Below, piece by piece: positions 1 to 5,734 of a stretch of DNA of 12,964 nucleotides (positions are counted from its first letter, which is position 1; each line of letters starts with the position of its first letter). Origin of the DNA: Myxococcota bacterium. Its GTDB lineage: Bacteria > Myxococcota > Polyangia > GCA-2747355 > JAKLHH01. The notes below the pieces were generated by a model that was not told the origin of the DNA, did not search any database, and saw only the letters and a list, made by a program, of their open reading frames with translations. The stretch covers positions 1 through 12,964 of the forward strand of contig JAKLHH010000083.1 in NCBI GenBank assembly GCA_022710245.1. Direction: 5' to 3'. The position numbers and the translations under genes were made by a program.

Positions 1-543
1 CGCGAGCTGCTCGAGCTGCTGGTCGCCGCCACGCGCGCGCGCGCGAAGACGGGCGACCCCGCCGACCCGGAGGTGGTGGTGGGGCCGCTGATCGACCGCG
101 CCAACCAGGAGCGCGTCCTCGAGTGGCTCGAGGAGGCGCGCCAGGCGGGAGCGCAGCTCCGCTGCGGGGGCGAGGCGCAGGGGAGCTGCGTCACGCCCGC
201 GGTGCTCACCGGCTGCGACCCGGCGCTCCGCGTCGTCGCCGAGGAGGCCTTCGGCCCGCTGGTGGTCGTCGAGCCGGTCGCCGACTGGAGCGAGGCGATC
301 GCCGCGGCCAACGCCAGCCGCTTCGGCCTCCAGGCGGGGGTCTTCACGCAGGACCTGCGCGCGCTCTGGCGCTGCTACGAGGAGCTCGAGGTGGGCGGGG
401 TCATCCACGACGACTGCCCGACCTTCCGCGTCGACCAGATGCCCTACGGCGGGGTCAAGGACAGCGGCTCCGGGCGGGAGGGGCCGCGCTGGGCGATCGA
501 GGAGATGAGCGAGCTCCGGCTGCTCGTGCTCAACCCAGGTTAG
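1..543 (+). CDS. Aldehyde dehydrogenase family protein, C-terminal fragment (5' end outside window)
   Basis: The open frame runs from base 1 to a TAG at 541-543, giving the last 180 residues of an NAD(P)-dependent aldehyde dehydrogenase that oxidises an aldehyde to a carboxylate, presumably in the cytoplasm. Family landmarks seen: the E-x-F-G-P motif (EEAFGP, visible residues 81-86), whose Glu contacts the nicotinamide ribose; the NASRFGLQAGVFT segment; and the C-terminal signature GGVIHDDCPTFRVDQMPYGG with KDSGSGREG, typical of the lactaldehyde/phosphonoacetaldehyde-type branch. The nucleotide-binding domain and catalytic Cys lie upstream of the window, so substrate class cannot be read. It converges on yjbQ, with the hairpin-repeat array between them. 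The family call is secure; the substrate is unknown. Confidence 0.93.
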   Translation, partial: RELLELLVAATRARAKTGDPADPEVVVGPLIDRANQERVLEWLEEARQAGAQLRCGGEAQGSCVTPAVLTGCDPALRVVAEEAFGPLVVVEPVADWSEAIAAANASRFGLQAGVFTQDLRALWRCYEELEVGGVIHDDCPTFRVDQMPYGGVKDSGSGREGPRWAIEEMSELRLLVLNPG

Positions 544-561
544 CTCCAATGCCGATCAGTT

Positions 562-581
562 AGCGAGCCAACACGCTCGCT
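562..581. terminator. Stem-loop 19 nt after the aldehyde dehydrogenase stop
   Basis: A perfect 7-bp inverted repeat, AGCGAGC (562-568) and GCTCGCT (575-581), encloses a 6-nt loop. It sits where an intrinsic terminator for the aldehyde dehydrogenase transcript would be. It is followed by a C-run, not a U-tract, so termination without a U-tract, Rho-assisted termination or simple mRNA 3'-end protection are all possible. Terminator function is inferred from position only. Confidence 0.4.
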
Positions 582-610
582 CGGCCCCCCCCGCGCGACT
601 GTCGGCGGTG

Positions 611-790
611 GCCTCCATCCTCCTTCGGAGGCTCCGCGATGAAGGGGAAATTCGCCCTGCTCGCCTCCTTCGGAGGCTCCGCGATGAAGGGCGAGTTGCG
701 GGTCCTCGCGGCCTGCGGCCGCTCCGGGATGAGCCCGCCGCAATTTGCCCTGCTCGCCTCCTTCGGAGGCTCCGCGATGAAGGGCAAATT
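611..790. repeat. Tandem array of four REP-like hairpin elements
   Basis: Four copies of a roughly 45-49 bp imperfect palindrome lie head to tail, with hairpin loops centred near 625, 670, 715 and 763 (spacing 45, 45, 48). Each has an inner stem (for example GCCTCC-TTC-GGAGGC at 663-677 and 756-770; GCGGCC-TGC-GGCCGC at 708-722), then the conserved tail GCTCCGCGATGA (GCTCCGGGATGA in copy 3). Outer arms pair AATTYGCCCT with AGGGCRAATT (649-658/688-697; 742-751/781-790). Neighbouring copies share the A(A/G)TT at their junctions. Copy 1 lacks its left arm. The array fills the gap between two convergent genes and its last two bases form part of the yjbQ stop codon. All copies have the same orientation as the elements at 2455 and 7940. 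Confidence 0.9.
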
Positions 791-1208
791 ACTCCCCGAT
801 CACCTTGACCAGCACGCGCTTGGCGCGGCGCCCGTCGAACTCGCCGTAGAAGATCTGCTCCCAGGGGCCGAAGTCGAGCTTGCCGCCGGTCACCGCGACC
901 ACCACCTCGCGGCCCATGATCTGCCGCTTGTGGTGCGCGTCGCCGTTGTCCTCGCCGGTGCGGTTGTGGAGGTAGTGGTCGACCGGCTTGTGCGGCGCCA
1001 GCTCCTCGAGCCAGCGCTTGTAGTCCTGGTGCAGCCCCGGCTCGTCGTCGTTGATGAAGACGCTCGCCGTGATGTGCATGGCGTTCACCAGGCAGAGCCC
1101 CTCCTGGATGCCGGACTCGGAGACCGCCTCCTCGACCTCGTGCGTGATGTTGACGAAGTCCATCCGGGCGGGGACGTTCATGGTCAGGTGGCGCGTCAGC
1201 GACTTCAT
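789..1208 (-). CDS. yjbQ: YjbQ/UPF0047 family protein (secondary thiamine-phosphate synthase-like)
   Basis: This 139-residue protein has the normal length for the family. Members form compact trimers with a conserved His-rich putative active site; E. coli YjbQ has weak thiamine-phosphate synthase activity in vitro, and the physiological role is unsettled. Visible signature: [13 protein letters not shown] with His45, the [19 protein letters not shown] block (81-99, several His plus acidic residues), and [13 protein letters not shown] (114-126) before the terminal strand ending VIGE. The ATG at 1208 is set by a strong purine-rich GGAGGAGGAG Shine-Dalgarno directly upstream. The gene lies 50 bp after the lipoprotein gene on the same strand, so co-transcription is likely. 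Its TAA stop is built partly from the AATT end of the hairpin array. Confidence 0.92.
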   Translation of the reverse strand: MKSLTRHLTMNVPARMDFVNITHEVEEAVSESGIQEGLCLVNAMHITASVFINDDEPGLHQDYKRWLEELAPHKPVDHYLHNRTGEDNGDAHHKRQIMGREVVVAVTGGKLDFGPWEQIFYGEFDGRRAKRVLVKVIGE

Positions 1209-1258
1209 CTCTCCTCCTCCTCTCCCTGGTCAGCCTCAGGCGGCGCGCTGCCGCTGGC

Positions 1259-1891
1259 TCACTTCCCGTCGCAGAAGGGCTCGGTGCGCGAGACGCAGAC
1301 GCGCGCGCTCGGCGAGCAGATGCCAGAGACGCACTCGCCACCCCGGGTGCAGGGCTTGGAGACGTCGATCTGGGTCTTGCAGTTGTTGCCGTCGCAGTAC
1401 TGGCCGCTCGCGCAGGAGCGATCGTCGCCGCTGCAGGCCGAGCTCTCCTTCTTGCCGCAGCTCCCGCGCACCAGCTTCTGCGGCTGCGCGCAGTAGGACG
1501 AGGTGCACTCCCAGCTGTAGGTGCACTCGTCGCCCTCGGAGTGCTGCGGCTGGACCGCGTCGCCCGCGCACCCCGTCGGCAGGGTGGGGGTGGTGCCGCA
1601 CGCCTCGGTCTTCAGGCGGTCGATGCAGGCCTGCCCCGCCTTGGGCAGGAAGGTCGCGAAGGGGGTCGCCGCGTTGCGGAAGGCGAGCTGCTCCTTCAGC
1701 GTCTCCAGGGTGACCTCCCGGCAGGCGACCTGCGAGCCGAAGCTCCGCTCGACCGAGTCGCAGCAGCGATAGACGTAGCCACAGTAGGCGTCCGGGTACT
1801 GCGCGAGGAAGTCATCGATCGTCAGCTCGTCGCTGCCTCCGCAGGAGGTGAGCAGCAGAGCGATCAGCATCGGTCCGAGCACGCGGTGCAT
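1259..1891 (-). CDS. Cys-rich secreted lipoprotein (hypothetical, Dickkopf-like cysteine pattern)
   Basis: The predicted product has 210 residues. The frame is open further upstream, but AGGAG at 1898-1902 gives a 6-nt spacer to the third of three consecutive ATGs (1891), and that start yields a clean lipoprotein signal: MHRVLGPMLIALLLTSCGG, lipobox LTSC with Cys17. The mature N-terminal half contains Cys pairs (YCGYVYRCCDS). The C-terminal half is a dense disulfide-type region (CTYSWECTSSYC, CASGQYCDGNNC, CTRGGECVSGICSP) with spacing like the Cys-rich modules of Dickkopf/EGF-like proteins found in myxobacterial lipoproteins. Expected location is the outer membrane or cell surface. Function is unknown. 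It probably heads a transcript that includes yjbQ, although nothing links the two functionally. Confidence 0.82.
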   Translation of the reverse strand: MHRVLGPMLIALLLTSCGGSDELTIDDFLAQYPDAYCGYVYRCCDSVERSFGSQVACREVTLETLKEQLAFRNAATPFATFLPKAGQACIDRLKTEACGTTPTLPTGCAGDAVQPQHSEGDECTYSWECTSSYCAQPQKLVRGSCGKKESSACSGDDRSCASGQYCDGNNCKTQIDVSKPCTRGGECVSGICSPSARVCVSRTEPFCDGK

Positions 1892-2000
1892 CATCATCTC
1901 CTCTTCGCGTCTTCGCTGCGAGGTCACAGCCCGCTGGCTGCGGCGCAGTGTACTCCGTCCGCTCGGCGGCGATCCAGACTCTCGCCCGCTTCGATCTGAC

Positions 2001-2400
2001 CTCACGCGGGGAGACCCGGCGCGCTGGAGGGAGAGGATCCCGCTGAAGTAACTCCGACCCTCGCGCCGAAGGTCGACGATAGTTCAGGGCGGCGACGCGG
2101 CCGCGCTGGTCCTCGGCGAGAGGCCCCGGTCGCCTCGACGAGAGCTCTCATGATTTCGTGGGCGGTGCCTCACGCGGGAAGACGCGGCGCGCTCGAGGGA
2201 GAGGATCCCGCTGAAGTAACTCCGACCCTCGCGCCGAAGGTCGACGATAGTTCAGGGCGGCGACGCGTCCGCGCTGGTCCTCGGCGAGAGGCCCCGGTCG
2301 CCTCGACGAGAGCTCTCATGATTTCGTGCGCGGTGCCTCACGCGGGAAGACGCGGCGCGCTCGAGGGAGAGCTCGCGCCGAAGATCGACGATGCCTCAGG
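2001..2400. repeat. 168-bp tandem direct repeat, about 2.4 copies
   Basis: Copy 1 starts at 2001, copy 2 at 2169 and partial copy 3 at 2337, each beginning CTCACGCGGG; the period is exactly 168 bp. Copies 1 and 2 differ at about five positions. Copy 3 has an internal deletion (about 28 bp, removing the GGATCCCGCTGAAG region) and then decays near 2400. Each full unit contains the perfect 10-bp palindrome GAGAGCTCTC (2140-2149 and 2308-2317) and nested GACC/GGTC and AACT/AGTT arms around the GCGCCGAAGGTC segment. Since 168 is 56 codons, one frame stays open across the units, which explains a spurious 98-residue ORF. Confidence 0.9.
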
Positions 2401-2454
2401 GGCTCGACGTACCGAGAGTACGACGTCGTCGGCCCTTGCTTGCTAGGCAACGAG

Positions 2455-2506
2455 AGTCACGGGTCCTCGCGGCCTCCGACCGCGCCGAGATGAGACCAGC
2501 GCAGAT
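2455..2506. repeat. Single degenerate copy of the REP-like hairpin element
   Basis: This aligns best with copy 3 of the 611-790 array: the left flank AGTCACGGGTCCTCGC matches copy 3 at 14 of 16 positions, followed by GCGGCC-TCC-GACCGC (2469-2483; one mismatched pair in the stem) and a tail GCGCCGAGATGAG like the family's GCTCCGGGATGAG. It lies about 50 bp past the peptidase stop, again at a gene 3' end. It is decayed relative to the other copies. Confidence 0.65.
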
Positions 2507-2558
2507 CCTCCGCGGATCGAGATCAACCGGGTGATCTGTGGGGCTGGTGATCTGTGGG

Positions 2559-3257
2559 CTAGTCGTCGGAGCGGCCGACGCCGGTGAAGCGGATGATGTA
2601 GTAGGCGAGCGTGAGGACCGTGGTGATGAGCGCCGCCACGTAGGTGAGCGCCGCGGCGCCGAGGACCTTGCCCACCTGCGCCGACTCGCCCTGGTTCACG
2701 ATCCCGTACTCGACGAGGAGCACGCGCGCCCTCGAGGACGCGTTGAACTCCACCGGCAGCGTCACCAGCTGGAAGAGGAGCACCAGCGAGAAGAGGAGGA
2801 TGCCGACCCAGATCAGGCCGACCATGTGCATGAACGCGCCGATGATGATGACGATGAAGGAGAGGGTGGAGCCGAGGTTGGCCGGCATGGCCAGCTTCTG
2901 GCGGACGGTCATCGCCGCGTACCCCTCGGCGTGCTGGAAGGCGTGGCCGCACTCGTGGGCCGCGACGCCCACCGAGGAGATCGAGCGGCCCTCGTAGACC
3001 TCCGGCGAGAGCCGCACCACCCGCTCGCTGGGGTCGTAGTGGTCCGAGAGCCAGCCCTCGGTGCGCTCGACCCTGACGTTGTGCAGGTTGCCGCGGCGGA
3101 GCATCGCCTGCGCGACCTCGGCGCCCGACATCCCCGAGTGGATCCCCACCTCGGAGAACTTCTTGAAGGTTGACTTGACGCGGAAGCTGGCCCAGAGCGC
3201 GAGCAGGATCCCGGGCGCCAGGATGATGAAGTAGAGCGGGTCGAAGCCGATGAACAT
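2559..3257 (-). CDS. Membrane-bound zinc metallopeptidase, YugP family
   Basis: The 232-residue protein matches the YugP-type zinc-dependent membrane peptidases (Zn_peptidase_2 family) in length and order. An N-terminal membrane segment (about 7-24) is followed by a soluble stretch and the zincin motif HECGHAFQ (101-108: two zinc-ligand His and the catalytic Glu102). Two hydrophobic helices span about 129-166. The conserved VEFNASSRA (169-177) carries Glu170 as the probable third zinc ligand, and a last helix covers about 198-224. It should act at the cytoplasmic membrane; the natural substrate of the family is not known. The start ATG (3257) has GGAGGG five bases upstream. A consensus-like promoter lies at 3358-3385, so it probably has its own transcript with a 5' leader of about 94 nt. 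Confidence 0.93.
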   Translation of the reverse strand: MFIGFDPLYFIILAPGILLALWASFRVKSTFKKFSEVGIHSGMSGAEVAQAMLRRGNLHNVRVERTEGWLSDHYDPSERVVRLSPEVYEGRSISSVGVAAHECGHAFQHAEGYAAMTVRQKLAMPANLGSTLSFIVIIIGAFMHMVGLIWVGILLFSLVLLFQLVTLPVEFNASSRARVLLVEYGIVNQGESAQVGKVLGAAALTYVAALITTVLTLAYYIIRFTGVGRSDD

Positions 3258-3309
3258 GAGCCCTCCGGGTGGCTAGGGTGAGGCGACGCACAACACGCAC
3301 GCAGTGAGC

Positions 3310-3345
3310 ACCACCGCCACGACCACCGCCACCGTCACCGTCACC
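3310..3345. repeat. Hexamer-periodic GGTGRC-like repeat in the peptidase leader
   Basis: On the minus strand the leader reads GGTGAC twice, then GGTGGC, GGTGGT, CGTGGC, GGTGGT: six units of 6 bp, 36 bp in total, with a GG pair in nearly every unit. It lies between the predicted transcript start (about 3351) and the Shine-Dalgarno of the peptidase. It may be simple low-complexity sequence; the regularly spaced GG pairs could also allow a weak two-layer G-quadruplex in the mRNA. Confidence 0.6.
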
Positions 3346-3357
3346 TCACAACCCTCT

Positions 3358-3385
3358 ATCGTGCGGCCTGATTCCCCCGTGTCAA
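3358..3385 (-). promoter_or_regulatory. Candidate sigma-70-type promoter for the zinc metallopeptidase
   Basis: On the minus strand a perfect -35 hexamer TTGACA (3385-3380) is followed after 16 bp by CACGAT (3363-3358), which keeps the key A at position 2 and T at position 6 of a -10 element. The predicted transcript start is near 3351, leaving a leader of about 94 nt before the ATG at 3257. A perfect TTGACA is rare in such GC-rich intergenic DNA, but the -10 is only 3/6. Confidence 0.45.
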
Positions 3386-3397
3386 TGGCCGGGGGCG

Positions 3398-3423
3398 GGC
3401 GCGCCGGGGCGCGCCGGCGCGCC
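3398..3423. terminator. Three GGCGCGCC palindromes 2 bp past the lipoprotein stop
   Basis: GGCGCGCC occurs at 3398-3405, 3408-3415 and 3416-3423, the last two abutting. Any two can pair to form an 8-bp all-GC stem. The block starts two bases downstream of the TGA (3426-3428) of the minus-strand lipoprotein gene. The position fits a transcription terminator or mRNA 3'-end structure for that gene, but there is no U-tract. Confidence 0.4.
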
Positions 3424-3425
3424 GC

Positions 3426-4439
3426 TCAGGGGCAGGTCGCGCCGGGGGGCTCCTGCTCGTTGCCCCAGAGCTCCACCTCGGCGATCTCGAAGGTCTCGTA
3501 GTAGCCGGTGCCGCCGTCCTCGTACATGATCAGCGCGGCGTGGCGCGCCTGCACCCCGCCGAGCTGCACGTAGAGGTCGGAGGGCGTGCCGGCGCCGGTC
3601 TCGCCCTTGGCGATCACCTTCCAGTCGGGGTGGTTCGCGTCCGGCGCGGACGGGGCGATCTTGTTGCTGACGACCAGCTTCCAGCAGTCGAGGTAGTTCT
3701 TGAAGCCCGACTTCTTCGGGTACTTCACCACCAGCTGCTGCAGGATCTGCTGGGCGCCCAGGTCGAGCCAGAGGTACTCGTTGTAGTCGCAGGTGCCGGC
3801 GCTCACCTCCGGATCAGCGAAGGAGAAGCGCACGAGCTGGCCGGTCTGCCCGTCGGTGACCCAGGAGACGAGCCCGACCGCGGGCTGGGCCGCGGTCGCG
3901 GCGAGCTTGCCCCAGGCGTAGTTCACCGGCCCCGGGGCCACCTGCCCGACGCTGAGCTCGACGGTCGGGCTGCTGCAGCCCTTGCCGCTCGACGAGCTGA
4001 CGATCAGCTTGTTGACGTTGTTCTCGAGGAGGGGCACGACGATGCAGAAGAGCCCGGCGACCACCTTGGCGGTCACCACCCCCGAGCCGCCCATCACGCT
4101 GACCTCGGTCGCCTTCGGCGCGGTGCCCTTGAGGGCCACGCTCTTCGCGGTGGTGGTCTTCGGCGGGTTGATGACCGTCGGCGTCGGCGGCGGCACGCAG
4201 CCCGGCGCCTGATCGCGCCGCAGGTCCACCTTGAGCTTGCCGTCGCGGCGGAGGTCGACCCCACCGTCGGCGGGCTCGCCGGTCACGCAGACGCCCACCT
4301 GGCAGGCCAGGCCGGGGTCACAGGTCTCGTCGGGGAAGCAGGCCTCACCCTCGCCCCCCTCGAGGCCCCACGGCGCGGGCCTGGTGCAGCCCGCGAGCAG
4401 GGCGATGGCGAGGAGCGCGAGCCAGGTTCCAAAACGCAT
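3426..4439 (-). CDS. Secreted lipoprotein with Ig-like and discoidin (F5/8 type C)-like domains
   Basis: The predicted product has 337 residues. The start at 4439 (not the upstream ATG of the same frame at 4493) is chosen because it begins a lipoprotein signal: MRFGTWLALLAIALLAGC, lipobox LAGC with Cys18. Next come a small Cys motif (CFPDETCDPGLACQVGVC, 34-51), a charged linker with VDLRRD twice (61-66, 71-76), a Pro-rich hinge, an Ig/FN-like beta region (about 86-165), and a C-terminal segment (about 173-327) with the discoidin-like pattern: SWVTDG, WLDLGAQQILQQLVVKY, a central DCWKLVVSN, and a final TFEIAEVELWGN strand. Such domains usually bind carbohydrate or surfaces, so a surface-exposed binding lipoprotein is likely; the ligand is unknown. 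The Shine-Dalgarno is weak (GGGGG). Confidence 0.8.
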   Translation of the reverse strand: MRFGTWLALLAIALLAGCTRPAPWGLEGGEGEACFPDETCDPGLACQVGVCVTGEPADGGVDLRRDGKLKVDLRRDQAPGCVPPPTPTVINPPKTTTAKSVALKGTAPKATEVSVMGGSGVVTAKVVAGLFCIVVPLLENNVNKLIVSSSSGKGCSSPTVELSVGQVAPGPVNYAWGKLAATAAQPAVGLVSWVTDGQTGQLVRFSFADPEVSAGTCDYNEYLWLDLGAQQILQQLVVKYPKKSGFKNYLDCWKLVVSNKIAPSAPDANHPDWKVIAKGETGAGTPSDLYVQLGGVQARHAALIMYEDGGTGYYETFEIAEVELWGNEQEPPGATCP

Positions 4440-4588
4440 GCCCCCATGTTGCCACGCGGGCGCGAGGGGCACAATTGGAGCGGCGCCCCACACGTCGGGC
4501 GGTGGTGGGTAGCTGCCGCGACCAACAATTTGACGGGTAGGGAAGGGGCGAGCGCAGCCAGGAAGCGCCGCCGAGGCACCTGCGCCGG

Positions 4589-5524
4589 TCAGCGCGCGGC
4601 GGCCTCGGGAGGAGCCCAGAGCTGGGCGCCGAGCTCGAGGAGCTTCTCGGAGCCGCGCACGACCCAGGGCAGCGTCTCGATCACGCGGACCGGCACCGCG
4701 CCCGCCACGGTGCGCATGTGCTCGAGCTCGCCGAGGTGGATCCGCCGGCGGCGCTCGCAGTGCGGGCAGCTCGCGTTCTCCGGCTGGAGCTGGTTCACCA
4801 CGATGGTGCCCACGGGCAGCCCGTGGCCCTCGAGCATCTTCAGCGTGCGCTCGGTCTCCAGGACGCCCATCGCCTCGGGGATGGTGACGAGGACGATCTG
4901 CGCGCGATCGGCGTCAGTGAGCAACCCCCGCAGCCCGCCGATCCGCTCGCGGCCGCCCTCCAGCTCGCGGCCGAGGTCGGCGGCGTCGGCGCCCTTGGCG
5001 CCAGGGAAGAGGCGGCGCAGGAAGCGCCCGGCGCGGGCGATGCGCGCCTTCATCTCGATCAGCTTGCCGAACCAGCTGTCCATCAGCTCGGGCAGCATGA
5101 GCAGGCGCAGCGTGTGGCCGGTCGGGGCCGTGTCGAGGATGACCACGTCGTGGTGGGGGTCCTCGATGGCCTGCATCAGCACCTCGATGGCGCCGAACTC
5201 GTCGACGCCCGGCGTCTCGCTGACCATGCGCAGGAGGTCGCCCATCGTCGAGCTCTCCTTGCCGCCGTCGGAGCGCCCGATCGCCTCGGAGAAGAGCCCC
5301 TTCGCGTCGACCTCCATGGCGTCGAGGCCAGGGAGGATGGTGCGCGGCCGCGGGCCGAGCTGCACGTCGAAGACATCGGAGAGGGAGTGGGCCGGGTCGG
5401 TGGACATCACCAGCACCCGCGAGCCGAGCGCGGCGAGGCGCACGGAGGTGGCGGCGGCGAGCGTCGTCTTGCCGACGCCGCCCTTGCCGGAGAAGAGCAT
5501 CACCGGGCAGAGGTTCTCGCGCAT
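4589..5524 (-). CDS. ArsA/Get3-family ATPase
   Basis: The 311-residue protein is a single-unit member of the ArsA/Get3 branch of the SIMIBI ATPases. It shows the deviant Walker A GKGGVGKT (13-20, with the intermonomer Lys14), the family STDPAHSLSDVFD (41-53) covering switch I, and the switch II DTAPTGHTLR (131-140). There is a CPHC motif at 253-256, equivalent in placement to the Get3 CxxC that holds the zinc of the dimer. ArsA pumps are usually tandem duplications of about 580 residues; this single-domain form fits Get3-like homodimers. No arsB, arsC or arsR is near, so arsenite export is doubtful; membrane-protein targeting or another chaperone role is equally possible. No Shine-Dalgarno precedes the ATG; the promoter-like sequence suggests a leaderless transcript. 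Confidence 0.92.
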   Translation of the reverse strand: MRENLCPVMLFSGKGGVGKTTLAAATSVRLAALGSRVLVMSTDPAHSLSDVFDVQLGPRPRTILPGLDAMEVDAKGLFSEAIGRSDGGKESSTMGDLLRMVSETPGVDEFGAIEVLMQAIEDPHHDVVILDTAPTGHTLRLLMLPELMDSWFGKLIEMKARIARAGRFLRRLFPGAKGADAADLGRELEGGRERIGGLRGLLTDADRAQIVLVTIPEAMGVLETERTLKMLEGHGLPVGTIVVNQLQPENASCPHCERRRRIHLGELEHMRTVAGAVPVRVIETLPWVVRGSEKLLELGAQLWAPPEAAAR

Positions 5525-5530
5525 GGCGCT

Positions 5531-5559
5531 ATCTTAGTCGCCTGCGCGCCGGGTGCCAG
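5531..5559 (-). promoter_or_regulatory. Candidate promoter giving a leaderless ArsA/Get3-like mRNA
   Basis: On the minus strand CTGGCA (5559-5554; 4/6 to TTGACA) is followed after exactly 17 bp by TAAGAT (5536-5531; 4/6 to TATAAT). Counting seven bases past the -10 puts the transcript start on the A of the ATG at 5524. The gene also lacks a Shine-Dalgarno, consistent with leaderless translation. The CCAGACGCG containing part of the -35 recurs at 5651-5659 in the same divergent gap. Confidence 0.5.
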
Positions 5560-5693
5560 ACGCGTTTTGTGTCGCGCGGAAAGAGGTTGCGGTCAGCACG
5601 CGGCCTGAGGGAGCATGACCCGAGCGCAGCACGCGCCGCGCCGGAAGGCACCAGACGCGCACGTCACGCACGCCATCTCGGGGGGAGCTCGCA

Positions 5694-5725
5694 AGACCAG
5701 CAGACCAGCAGACCAGCAGACCAGG
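5694..5725. repeat. Octanucleotide tandem repeat overlapping the ribosome-binding site of the barrel-protein gene
   Basis: Four head-to-tail copies of AGACCAGC lie at 5694-5701, 5702-5709, 5710-5717 and 5718-5725. The last copy ends in G instead of C. That single change creates the AGGAG (5723-5727) that serves as the Shine-Dalgarno, 7 nt before the ATG at 5735. This is a simple-sequence tract of the kind that gains and loses units by slippage. Confidence 0.9.
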
Positions 5726-5734
5726 AGCAACGTG

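Larger units (their letters stand above)
1898..2558. other. Long non-coding stretch with tandem repeat and hairpin element
   Basis: About 660 bp lie between the lipoprotein start and the peptidase stop. Contents: the 5' region of the lipoprotein (1898-2000, no convincing promoter), a 168-bp tandem repeat (2001 to about 2400), a perfect 10-bp palindrome ACGACGTCGT at 2420-2429, a degenerate hairpin-family element (2455-2506), and a 13-bp direct repeat GGTGATCTGTGGG just past the peptidase stop. Open frames here are short or repeat-driven and lack family resemblance, so I call no gene. Confidence 0.6.

Noticed and set aside
611..790. Possible CRISPR array
   Set aside because: The units are self-palindromic, abut each other with shared ends and have no variable spacers; no cas genes are nearby.
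639..1496. 285-residue plus-strand open frame through the hairpin array
   Set aside because: It reads through repeats and antisense to yjbQ and the lipoprotein; no ribosome-binding site.
2001..2400. Possible CRISPR or transposon ends in the 168-bp repeat
   Set aside because: The units are contiguous direct repeats without spacers, terminal inverted repeats or a transposase.
2150..2446. 98-residue open frame inside the 168-bp repeat
   Set aside because: The frame is open only because the period is a multiple of three in GC-rich DNA; there is no convincing ribosome-binding site and no family resemblance.
3304..3501. 65-residue Thr-rich plus-strand frame
   Set aside because: It is a translation of the hexamer repeat and the lipoprotein antisense strand; no supporting signal.
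4440..4493. Upstream start of the discoidin-like lipoprotein
   Set aside because: It would put 18 residues before a canonical lipoprotein signal; the start at 4439 fits the lipobox spacing.
3540..5537. 665-residue plus-strand open frame
   Set aside because: It is antisense to the discoidin-like lipoprotein and the ArsA/Get3-like gene, both of which have clear motifs; its composition is typical of shadow frames.
5615..5734. N-terminal extension of the barrel protein from the ATG at 5615
   Set aside because: The extension would bury the signal peptide 40 residues in and read through the octamer repeat; the ATG at 5735 has a proper ribosome-binding site and signal peptide.
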